NCBI GenBank assembly: GCA_964019415.1
Contig: OZ025877.1
Coordinates: forward strand, 4,767,742-4,831,741
DNA: 64,000 nt
Source of the DNA: Ianthella basta
Taxonomy: Eukaryota; Porifera; Demospongiae; Verongiida; Ianthellidae
Direction: 5' to 3'
Part shown: positions 11,672 to 19,610 of the stretch, one piece after another
Numbering within the stretch: the stretch's first letter is position 1
Layout of the letters: every line of letters begins with the position of its first letter
Notes under the pieces: model-generated
The model's database searches: none
What the model saw: the letters and a program-made list of their open reading frames with translations, nothing else
What the model was told of the DNA's origin: nothing
Position numbers and translations under genes: made by a program

Positions 11672-11977
11672 CTAGGGTAGAACATCGTAAACGGCGGGCA
11701 GCGGAGCATAGCAGAGCGATTTCGACCGCCTGTTAACAGACTTACGAAGACGTCTTTGCCGCAAACGAACGAACAACACTGACTGGTACTGCTTGTCCTT
11801 CAACTGTCTACATCCAAGCTCTTTAGCTGCTCTGGAGGTGGCTGCGCTCACATCTTCAACTGCAAATTTGCTAACGTACGTACTTGCATTATATAATTCG
11901 TTCTCGAGGTGAGAAATTGTGCAATATTTCGCTACCAGCAATGTGATTGGCGCTGCCCACATTCCGGCAGCGGTCAT
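11672..11977 (-). pseudogene. RecQ-like helicase N-terminal remnant
   Basis: On the minus strand the frame reads AAKELGCRQLKDKQ, then SVLFV. Continuing in a shifted frame it reads GKDVFVSLLTGG, then returns to the first frame for KSLCYAPLPAVYDVL. This is the layout of a RecQ/DEAD-type Q-motif followed by a Walker A motif, normally of the form GKDVFVSLPTGYGKS. The Walker A is split by compensating frame changes near 11764 and the downstream helicase is missing. It lies within the 6917-12057 TIR element and gives that element its link to the helicase-carrying TIR group. Confidence 0.65.
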
Positions 11978-12260
11978 GAGAACCTGTCTATTTTCACCAG
12001 ACCCTTCCTCCCTTCGCTCACTCGCGTGCACTTCGGAAGGGTCTATGAACGAGACTAGATATAAGCAAGATCTGCGCATCACTACCAGAGCGAACACCCA
12101 CGAGAGGCTCAGATCCTTCTCGGAATGTCAAGTTCCAATTAGTCGTGGTTTTCACACCTAATCCCACACCTGTGCGTGTTATGCAACGTGTGTTTACAAA
12201 CTTGCAGAATTCATTTACATTCTTCTTGTGTACGACGGAGCTGATCGTTAGTTACAGTTC

Positions 12261-12342
12261 GGTGCTTCAGGCAGGCGTATCCCAAACTTCATCAGCTAAC
12301 CGCACTAGCTTCAGAAAGTTGGGAAATGCCTGCCTGCACCAG
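12261..12342. repeat. short inverted repeat / hairpin
   Basis: ggtgcttcaggcaggc at the left pairs with gcctgcctgcacc at the right. Pairing continues inward through tcccaaactt/aagttggga and agcta/tagct. About 80 bp, no coding. Could be a miniature fold-back element or a structured transcript. Confidence 0.55.
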
Positions 12343-12366
12343 TAGTAGCTACGGTAACAGTGCGTG

Positions 12367-12747
12367 ATGCCAAAAGTGAAGTCGGGGAAGAAACGCGCTC
12401 ACCTTACGGACATAAGTACCCGAGGGTACGCTATGCGCAGAGTAGGAATAGCCAGTAGGAACTCAGAGGACTTCTCACTCCCGTCAGATTGGATCACCGA
12501 AGAACAACGAGTTGGGTCAGAAGTTCGTATTAAGTATCGCTCTCCCACTGGACGCTGCTTCACAAGCAGGACGACTGTTCGGGAATTCCTTGCCGGCCCT
12601 AGAATGACAGCAATCAAGGCAGATACTGCGGATAATCCATCAATGGACAAATCTGGTTCGAAATACTTTCGAAGACTGCAAGCCATTAATCAATCAGGTA
12701 GCACTTGGAAGTTGAGACGTGATCTCACTTTTTCTTTTCGTTCATAA
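12367..12747 (+). CDS. MBD-like domain protein (small)
   Basis: A 126-residue frame from ATG 12367. Residues about 33-75 (LPSDWITEEQRVG, then IKYRSPTGRCFTS, then a TTVREFL helix) have the shape of a methyl-CpG-binding (MBD/TAM) domain: P..W, a basic turn, Y.SP.G..F.S and a following helix. The N-terminus is lysine-rich and the tail basic. An AATCAG/gtagca site near 12692 could be a splice donor, so the true C-terminus may differ. It may be a host chromatin gene fragment or transposon-borne; nothing adjacent decides. The family is a motif-level call only. Confidence 0.5.
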   Translation: MPKVKSGKKRAHLTDISTRGYAMRRVGIASRNSEDFSLPSDWITEEQRVGSEVRIKYRSPTGRCFTSRTTVREFLAGPRMTAIKADTADNPSMDKSGSKYFRRLQAINQSGSTWKLRRDLTFSFRS

Positions 12748-12904
12748 CTTACGCATGCTAGCAGTGATCAACACAAAACTTCCGATACGTAATTCAGATC
12801 CATAACTCTACCTCTCCACAAAAAATTGTACAGGTTTGATTTCGACACGTGAGCTAGTGCTGCTACCTTAATCTTTGTATATAACATCAGTGTCGTTATC
12901 ACAT

Positions 12905-13020
12905 GTGGGAGAGGCTGCTGTCTTACCTGCTTTGTGTGTCTTCGTTCTCTGTTGGAGAGGCTGCCACTGTGTTACCTGCATTGTGTGTCTTCGCGATCCG
13001 TCTGTCGATGGAGCTACTGT
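12905..13020 (+). repeat. tandem repeat, about 50-bp unit
   Basis: The block ggagaggctgc...ttacctgc.ttgtgtgtcttcg occurs twice (from about 12909 and about 12955), with a partial third (gatggagctactgtgtcgac). Non-coding. Confidence 0.6.
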
Positions 13021-13069
13021 GTCGACGTTCGGCACGGATCCTGCTTCAGAAGGGTATTAGGCGTTTCAT

Positions 13070-13200
13070 TAGAGAAGTTTAGCACAATGCTTAAACGTAG
13101 CGTAATAAGCGCACGTGCCACGGAGCAAATTCGTACGTTCTTCAATTTAGCACAACAATGTTCAAATGTAGCGTAACGTGGCCCCGAGCTAATCGTAAGC
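13070..13200 (+). repeat. degenerate tandem duplication, about 65-bp unit
   Basis: tttagcacaatgcttaaacgtagcgtaa (from about 13078) is repeated with changes as tttagcacaacaatgttcaaatgtagcgtaa (from about 13145). The following cgtgcca/cggagcaa and cgtggcc/ccgagcta stretches also match. Confidence 0.55.
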
Positions 13201-13757
13201 TCTTCCTTAGAGCGCAATGGGAGTGAGCGAAAATGGCGAGTAACAGCACAGAGGATGGCTGTACTCAATTCAGACAATTCGAAATTCGAACATGGAGCTT
13301 GCTGCGCAAGCGGAAAGACATTGGAGACATGGGAAACGCTTGGATTTTGAAATTCGCAAGAAATTCCTACTGCAGTGTTCCAGGTATGTCTTCCCAACTG
13401 GCCAACCCTCGTGCCGACCCTCGTGCGAAGGGGTGCTCACCTGCCACAACTTCGCGCAACAGTATTACAGCGAATGCTGCCTGAAAGTGAACCCGTGATG
13501 GCTTCAGCTGGTTTTCTGAAGGCAATACGGGGGATGGACTCAAACCTGCTGGGGTCGGAGACCGAGAAGGGGTGGAAGCAGCTGAGGCATACATGGCGAG
13601 AGCAGTGCGAATGATCTAAGACGAGCTTTTCGTAGCTGAACAACGTACGTATAAAATAAACGCAATAACCAGCCTTTTAACGTCTAAAACGTTACTTCCT
13701 GCATTCGATTTTTTAGAGAGCAGATTATTCTGATGGTTCGAAGTTGGTCCAATGACG
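13201..13757. other. unresolved short frames
   Basis: Several plus-strand frames of 68-83 codons overlap between 13233 and 13614, all different frames, with no recognisable domain. No gene called. Confidence 0.3.
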
Positions 13758-15405
13758 TCAGACAAATTGAGTCAACAGTCTCCGTAAACGTACATCTTTT
13801 GGGAAGCAGTGCATTGAAATGCCAGGGGTATAGCTGGTGTTCTTGCAGCTAACTGTATTTGGCCCACCAGCTAAGTAGTACCTTCCACCGTGCTTGACAA
13901 CTTCTTCAGCCATATCTTGGCAATGTAAAAAGTTTATATTTGCAAACCCAATGACATTTTCTGACATCACGATTATTGTGCAAGAATGGTCGCCAGTTTT
14001 TGGTGCTGGACAGCAAGCGTAAATCGTCAAAAACAGCATGAAGGAGCCATTTTCGTCAACACATAAAGGACAGGCAGTTTGTCTTAGGATAGTTTATACT
14101 ACTTAAAAATGAAATAAAATTTCACTTCAGTGACACTTTAAGCCTAAGTACGTGTGCACAGGCATGAATTGGTGTATGAAGAACTCCACGTCTTCTTGTA
14201 ATACTGAATCAAGCAGCAAATGTTCATCGTCATGGTTAGGGGCTGAGAAAAGACTCGGACATTACGATTATTTGCAATCTTGCTCACATGAGTCATGTAT
14301 GTGCGCGGAGAGTCGGGATTGTGCCTGATAATGCTGCCAACTGTCCTGGACTACTTCTGGAAACAGAGCATTCCTCCTACGTCGCTGTTAGGGTGAAGAA
14401 GTGACCTTAAAGCATCAAAGCACGGCTTGGCAAATTTCTTCATATGCACAGCGATTTTAATTTCGGAAGTGGGAGCTGGCGCACATCGACACTAATGGGT
14501 TAAGCATGAACAGTGGTCCTGAAAATGAAGAATTTCAATTCTCTTCAGACATCAAGGAGCATGCTAGGTTGTATTTCCCCTTGTATGCATTTTACTTTCA
14601 AACTAGCTTTAGTGCATTGTTTAAACATTACAGACTGCAATGTCCGTAATACAGTAGGTCACATGCAGTATCTGGCCAAGCTCAATTTCATAATGAATCG
14701 GTGATAAAATGGCCAGCATTTCATCTATCTCTTACACCGTACTCACCTGCTATCAGCAATCGTTCTTCATTGCTGTACACCCTTACACCATTGAGGAAAC
14801 CCGTGCAACGATACAGGGAGCCATTGTGATTTGCAGTATGGACAACGTGAAGTGTGTATGATCCATTGATCTGAGTTTCATCATAATCAAGATCGTTGTC
14901 TATTCTTGCAGAAGTCAGGGTGGAAAATCTAACTCCATTATGTTCAAAAACCTGAAAGAAAATACTACTAGCGCCATTAGCAATACATGGCAACAGCACT
15001 GAACCAGGGCAACCAGGCTGGACCTTGACTAGTAGAACAGGCTTATCTACAGAGAAAAACACAATATACAAAACTAGTCAAACAGCACACAATTATCTTG
15101 TGTGGGGTTAGCTGCATGAGCATCAACATAACGGTCAATGGTTTGTTTTGGCAAAGACAGCATTACAAGTGGTGAAAGGACATCAACATACTACAACTTT
15201 CGCTTAAACATACTGTTACACCATCCTGACACAGTTAGGGTTTGTGGCGATCCGAAAAGGCATTGTGTCTGAGCGGCTTGATTAACTCACTTCCTCTAGC
15301 TACGGGCCTAAACGCTACCAAATACCTGTCGATGAACTCCACACAATTACCTTGACATAGAACTCCAGCAACGCAGACAAATAGTACGCTGAGGGATCTG
15401 ATCAT
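13758..15405 (-). CDS. putative Ig-domain secreted or membrane protein, three exons seen
   Basis: Exon 1, 15405-15291: signal peptide MIRSLSVLFVCVAGVLC, then donor gtgagt at 15290. Exon 2, 15046-14747: Ig-like fold with Cys in LLPCIA and YRCTG and three NGS sequons; acceptor ctgtag, donor gtgagt. Exon 3, 14005 down to 13794 (donor gtacgt), or to the stop at 13758 if it is terminal: Cys-rich with an NTS sequon; acceptor gtccag. All joins are phase 1, typical of extracellular modules. An in-frame upstream Met (15417) is also possible. Exons 1 and 2 are strong; exon 3 fits in phase but has no domain I recognise. No transmembrane exon is seen, so the 3' end may be incomplete. Confidence 0.6.
13985..14140 (+). 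repeat. dispersed repeat, copy 2 (partner 1733-1880)
   Basis: See the partner entry. The repeat starts inside or at the edge of the acceptor of putative exon 3 of the minus-strand gene, which lowers confidence in that exon boundary. Confidence 0.55.
14141..14740. other. intronic, no element recognised
   Basis: Lies between putative exons 2 and 3 of the minus-strand gene. AT-rich, with no coding frame worth calling. Confidence 0.4.
14747..15046 (-). other. Ig-like exon
   Basis: A 300-nt exon, phase 1 at both ends, so it could be shuffled or skipped without changing the frame. The paired cysteines lie about 60 residues apart, with a YRCTG motif before the last strand, as in Ig V/I-type domains. 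Confidence 0.65.
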
Positions 15406-15523
15406 GGCAGTCTGCATTATCCACCGGTGCCGAGTGGCTTCATTAGTCCACTGCCCTTTTAGATTTCTGCGCATGCGTCGAGGCATGCTCAGCGAAACCA
15501 ATATGGCCGGAATGGTATTTCAC

Positions 15524-15585
15524 TAGTCTCGTTCCAGCCCACCACTTCCGCTAACAAAATGGCCGCGGAAAAGGTGGTCTGGTCA
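15524..15585. mobile_element. left end of an older TIR element (remnant)
   Basis: tagtctcgttccagcccac... through ggtggtctggtca is a divergent left terminus of the TAGTCTC group. Two younger elements inserted into it. Its continuation resumes after 16804 (tagcgataatgg). I did not find its right end. Confidence 0.6.
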
Positions 15586-16007
15586 TAGTCTCGTTCCCAG
15601 CCCCCCCCCCCCAAAAGGTGGTCTGGCACATTTGCTCGATATTCTGATTAATTAAAAACTTTCGGTAAGTTGCGTCACATGCATGCAAGAAGCACAAGGA
15701 TTGGGGCGCTTGCTAGAATCGTCTCAAGGGGCGGTAACGGACATTGAGAAACTGTACCAGGCCACCCTTCAAAATTGTGAAAGCGGTAACATTGGGTACA
15801 GTTTGATTTCATTTGATAGAATGCCTAAATATGACTCACGTAGGTGAGCGAATGAAGCTACTAAATTGCGTATCGCAACACATGGAGGCGCTTGCCAAGA
15901 TTTTGGCAAGCGCCCCAAGGGCGGTATCAAAATAACGAGCAAATGTGCCAGACCACCTTTCGGGCCATTGCAAAATGGCGGCCGGAAGTGGGCTGGGGAC
16001 GAGACTA
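15586..16007. mobile_element. non-autonomous TIR element, 422 bp, 9-bp TSD
   Basis: Starts tagtctcgttcccag and ends ctggggacgagacta, with 9-bp TSDs gtctggtca (15577-15585 and 16008-16016). The interior includes the palindrome ggcgcttgccaagattttggcaagcgcc-like stretch near 15885-15920 and a homopolymer C run near 15601. It encodes nothing. 18500-19402 is a second copy in the opposite orientation. Confidence 0.9.
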
Positions 16008-16243
16008 GTCTGGTCATAGCGTAGTCTCATCCCCAGCCCACTTCCGGCCGCCATTTTGCAATGGCCCGAAAAGGTGGTCTGGCGACTATGGTCGACTTTC
16101 TTGGGCCCGGAAGTCCATTCCCAGCAGGAATGTGTGCTGGCCAATCAGATTACACAACAGCTCATTAGTGGCATGTTATGCATAACATTCACACCTCTGG
16201 CGTTCACACATTCCTAGCAGCATAGATCTATGCTAGCAGCGAG

Positions 16244-16501
16244 ATGGCAGCTTCGATGGGAGAAGTGAGCTTCCCAGGATTAGGCGCAAGGCTACCTTCG
16301 GCCGCAGTGAACAGTGTTATTCTGGAAGCATACGTAATACCCGGCTACGAGAAGCCCACAGATCAGGAAGAGGCGATTTTGGACTTCTTAAAGGGACGCG
16401 ACGTCTTCGTTTTCCTCCCAACAGGGACGGGCAAGTCTCTCTGCTTCGCCACTCTTCCCTCCGCCTTGCTGCCTTTCTCCAGCTTGGAAAAGCAGGTTTG
16501 A
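16244..16501 (+). pseudogene. RecQ-like helicase N-terminus, truncated
   Basis: The ATG at 16244 opens an 85-codon frame. The helicase-like part is 16244-16450, with GYEKPTDQEEAILDFL as a Q-motif-like region and LPTGTGKS as Walker A, followed by LCFA. After 16450 the frame runs into the antisense of the zinc-finger gene, so the remaining residues are not helicase. Only the first ATP-binding motif is present; domains II-VI are missing, so it cannot be an active helicase. The 54831-55039 copy breaks at the same residue. Confidence 0.7.
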
Positions 16502-16738
16502 CACACGTACTGGTTACTACTTTCAGTTTCTGCAATTCGAAGCCCGACCGTACACTTGGCAAAGGCGAAAACCTTAGGGCTACTCTCTATTCGCCTGCAA
16601 AAAGAAGGATTTGCCACGCTGCAGAAACACACAGCACAGCGTGGCACTTCCATCTTGCCCGTACAAATTTCACACCTCGCTGTTCCCACCAGTGTTACGT
16701 AATCAGAACTGGCTTCCAGGTCCAAGAAAGTCGACCAT
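16451..16738 (-). pseudogene. Cys-rich zinc-finger protein, truncated
   Basis: From ATG 16738 (inside the TIR) the minus frame reads cysteine pairs CEIC, CAVC and CQTC, with a basic helix after the last pair, then passes into antisense helicase sequence. Same protein as the one encoded at 54379-54927, but an internal deletion of about 170 bp removes the acidic middle. The paired cysteines suggest a zinc-binding DNA-binding domain. I cannot name the family. Confidence 0.6.
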
Positions 16739-16944
16739 AGTCGCCAGACCACCTTTTCGGGCCATTGCAAAATGGCGGCCGGAAGTGGGCTGGGGACGAG
16801 ACTAGTCATAGCGATAATGGAATTCGGAATTTCCCTCCACTATCTATGGTCTGGTATCTTTGGGGTTGGCTCGCCTCGACGCATCGCGAATACTTTTGGC
16901 CAATCAGATCGCCGCTTGATCACGTGCTTACGAAATCACGCGTG

Positions 16945-17104
16945 AGCCTCGTACGTGAAGATATGGAAGATGACTCTCAAACGTTCTTTTATGAATCCTG
17001 GATATGCCACAGAACTGGATCCCAATCGTGGACTGTCCATAATCCAAGAAAGAACGCTTACACTTTGAGACTCCTCCCTATTCAGCTTCACGTACGAGGT
17101 TTTC
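16945..17104. repeat. fold-back repeat
   Basis: cctcgtacgtgaag at the left and its inverse cttcacgtacgagg at the right, with partly pairing inner arms (gactctcaaacgttctttt / aaagaacgcttacactttgagactc). About 160 bp, non-coding. Confidence 0.6.
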
Positions 17105-17358
17105 GGTGGACACGTGACTAAGCAGCGTAACCGTAAGTAACAGGCAGGGAAAGACGAACTACTACTTGTTACTTTGTTTTCAACCACCATTCATGTACAA
17201 GTATTATCATTACAATGTCATATCTTACCTTAAATACCTATATGGCAGTGCGCATGTGTGCCTATATACTTGTTTAATTATTATTCTCACCAGGGAAAGA
17301 CGAAAGAGGGTCTAGCAGAGGTCATTAATATTCATAGCCGAGTGACCAATCAGATCTA

Positions 17359-17846
17359 CTACAGAACTTTTTGGGTTGGTTGTCCCGACCGGACATGTGC
17401 AATCGGTTATCGGTTATCAATTTACAACCTGGTGACGTCATTATGGCGGCTACAACCTAGCCGAAGTAGCGGCGTTTGGAAAAAGGAAGACTGGAACAAA
17501 GCGTATTCGGACGATTTTAGGCTAAGAATGGTGGGGACATTTCTGTACCAAGAGGAAAACGCCTTCTCGATAAGCAAACAGACAGCACGGGAGCTAAACA
17601 GACTCGTACCGATCGCGTGCCACGATTTTCTGTAACCTGCGTTCCAGACCGCTGAGAAAAGTGTCGAATCACGACCAGTCGGTGATTGAGGTCGCCCGCT
17701 TTCGCCACGTACCCTGAATCTCCTGTTCACTGTCCGCCAATAGAATTGGGTATGCTAAAAGTTACGCAAAAATGACGTCACCAGGTTGATAACTGATAAC
17801 CGATTGCGACCATCCGGTCGGGACACCCAACCCAAAAGTACTGTAG
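17359..17846 (+). mobile_element. TIR element with transposase-like HTH remnant
   Basis: Termini ctacagaactttttgggttgg and, reversed, ctacagtacttttgggttgg, each followed by tgtcccgaccgg, then a stretch of about 85 bp through ggtgacgtcatt that matches between arms. Inside, a plus-strand frame (about 17447-17620) reads WKKEDWNKAYSDDFRLRMV. This resembles the homeodomain-like start of IS630/Tc1-type transposases that often read YSxDFRxRMV. Everything after it is missing. No clear TSD: the flanks cagatcta and ctggatcc only partly agree. The transposase link is tentative. Confidence 0.55.
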
Positions 17847-18499
17847 CTGGATCCAACTAGTAGTGGCACCTCGTCGACACCTCCACGTTAGTTAAACACG
17901 GACGGTTTTGTTGAAGCGCGAGCAGTAATGGCGGCGCACTTCACCGTGTGGATTGACACTATCTCAAGTCACCCAGTGCTGCTGACGAAGGCACGTGAAA
18001 TGGTAGAAGGCACAGGATTCTTGAAGCTCCTGTAATAACTCGCGGCGAGAAACAGACGTTGCTGATGGCTCTTCGGTGCTCCCTGAACCAGAAGCTAGTC
18101 TTTTGGCAAAAGGGGAGACTCCAGTTTTAGCCGAAGACCGCAGAGGTTGTTACTGCGACCGACTAGTCAATCCCGGAGGGCTATTCTCATCGGAGAGGGA
18201 GCAGAGTCGTAGTGCGGCTTGCGAAGAAGCTCACTCTTTGACTCTTCGTATCGTTTCTTCTGATTCTCGACCGTTAGAAGCTTACCCCGACATGATGCGC
18301 ATACAGAGCTCAGTGGTTCGCCCATTCTCGGTTCCTAACTGCACTAACTGACTGTTTGCACAGACTCGCTGCACTGCAGAGCAATCGTAGCCGGTTTACC
18401 CTGGGTGGGACGGTCTAGCAAGCCATACTACGGTACGCGTTGCTGGCAAAGTGTGAAATACCTTATTATGAATATTAATGACCACTGCTAGACCCTCTT

Positions 18500-19402
18500 T
18501 AGCCTCGTCCCCAGCCCACTTCCGGCCGCCATTTTGCAATAGCCCGAAAGCACGGCTGTTTCGCCGGGGTAACTTAGTTGTTACGCAACATTTTTGCATT
18601 CGAAAAATGGCGTCTTTTTCCCTATGCTAGCAATGTATAACGGATCTCATTCCTCCGAGTTTTTCGGAATAAACGGCTTGGTGCATCTTATTGCTGGTAA
18701 TTGTTTAGGTATTTTGGTATTAGTCTAATCTTACTCCTTATTTTTCCTGCAGTTTTGAGGAATGTATGTGCGTAATGGACATTTAGTATTAAATATACAC
18801 ATGTTTACAATATAAAACATACCGGTCCTGGAAACCTGCAGAAAAAAAGGAGTAAGATGGGACCTACACCGAAACGTCTATAATAATACCAACGATCAAA
18901 TGCTGTATATCATTTCTCTAGGAAAACCCGGAGGAGTGATATCTTTATACATGGCTAGCATACGGCAATGGGCGCCATTTTGCAATTGCGCAAGAATTAC
19001 TAAGTTGTACACGCGGGATACAAGTGAAACAGCCGTGAAAGGTGGTCTGGGTTGCTCGTTATTTTGATACCGCCCTTGGGGCGCTTGCCAAAATCTTGGC
19101 AAGCGCCTCCATGTCTTGCGATACGCAATTTAGCAGCTTCATTCGCTCACCTACGTGAGTCATATGTAAGTATTCTATCAAATGAGATCAATATGTACCC
19201 AATTTTACGGCTTTCACAATTTTGAACGGTGGCCTGGTACAGTTTCTCAAAGTCCGTTACCGCCCCTTGAGGCGATTCTAGCAAGCGCCCCAATCATTGT
19301 GCTTCTTGCATGCATGTGACGCAACATACCGAAAGTTTTTAATTAATCAGAATATCGAGCAAATGTGCCAGACCACCTTTTGGGGGGCTGGGAACGAGAC
19401 TA
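18500..19402. mobile_element. second copy of the 422-bp TIR element, inverted and interrupted
   Basis: Starts tagcctcgtccccagcccac and ends gctgggaacgagacta. 9-bp TSDs gaccctctt at 18491-18499 and 19403-19411. Without the nested 18551-19037 insertion it is about 412 bp and is the reverse complement of 15586-16007, including the aagcgcc palindrome. It landed in a further repeat whose end reads gaccctctttcgcctttccctg (19403 on). Confidence 0.9.
18551..19037. mobile_element. 487-bp TIR element nested in the previous one
   Basis: Begins cacggctgtttc and ends gaaacagccgtg, with long imperfect arms (about 110 bp, including tatgctagc.atgtataa on both sides). Flanked by aaag on both sides (18547-18550 and 19038-19041), a 4-bp TSD. 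Inner arms share atcttactcctt and ctgcag. No coding. The ends and the 4-bp TSD differ from the surrounding TAGTCTC group, so this is a different family. Confidence 0.8.
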
Positions 19403-19481
19403 GACCCTCTTTCGCCTTTCCCTGCCCGTTACTTCCGGTTACGCGAAAACGCGAAAGAGGTCTAGCTCGATAGACTAGGGA

Positions 19482-19556
19482 ACGGAACAGAACTAGGGTC
19501 TAATATACGGAATGGAACTAGGGTCTAATATACGGAACAGAACTAGGGTCTAATAT
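19482..19556 (+). repeat. three 25-bp tandem repeats
   Basis: Unit acggaacagaactagggtct + aatat, three times, the middle one with tg for ca. Lies 55 bp upstream of the start codon of the plus-strand gene, in its likely 5' UTR or promoter. Confidence 0.85.
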
Positions 19557-19610
19557 ACGGAACCAAGAGTAGAGTATCTCACAGTACAGTTATTGCTGTC
19601 CGATAGTAAC

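Larger units (their letters stand above)
6917..12057. mobile_element. TIR element with 9-bp TSD and RecQ-like remnant, interrupted by a Gypsy element
   Basis: Left end tagtctcatccccagaccct, right end reversed tagtctcgttcatagaccct. The ends are flanked by identical 9-bp duplications gatataagc (6908-6916 and 12058-12066). Each TIR contains an inner palindrome gacccttcc/ggaagggtc. Removing the nested Gypsy element leaves about 590 bp. The interior (11672-11977, minus) is a broken RecQ-like helicase N-terminus, so this is a non-autonomous deletion derivative. Long TIRs and 9-bp TSDs fit Mutator-like behaviour, but superfamily is not proven. Confidence 0.85.
16022..16804. mobile_element. TIR element, 783 bp, carrying helicase and zinc-finger fragments
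   Basis: TIRs of about 85 bp start tagtctcatccccagcccac and end in the reverse complement of tagtctcgtccccagcccac. TSDs gtcatagcg at 16013-16021 and 16805-16813. Inside, a RecQ-like helicase N-terminus runs plus from the left and a Cys-rich zinc-finger ORF runs minus from the right; they meet near 16450. It is an internal deletion derivative of a bigger element and is related to 54314-55261. Confidence 0.9.
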
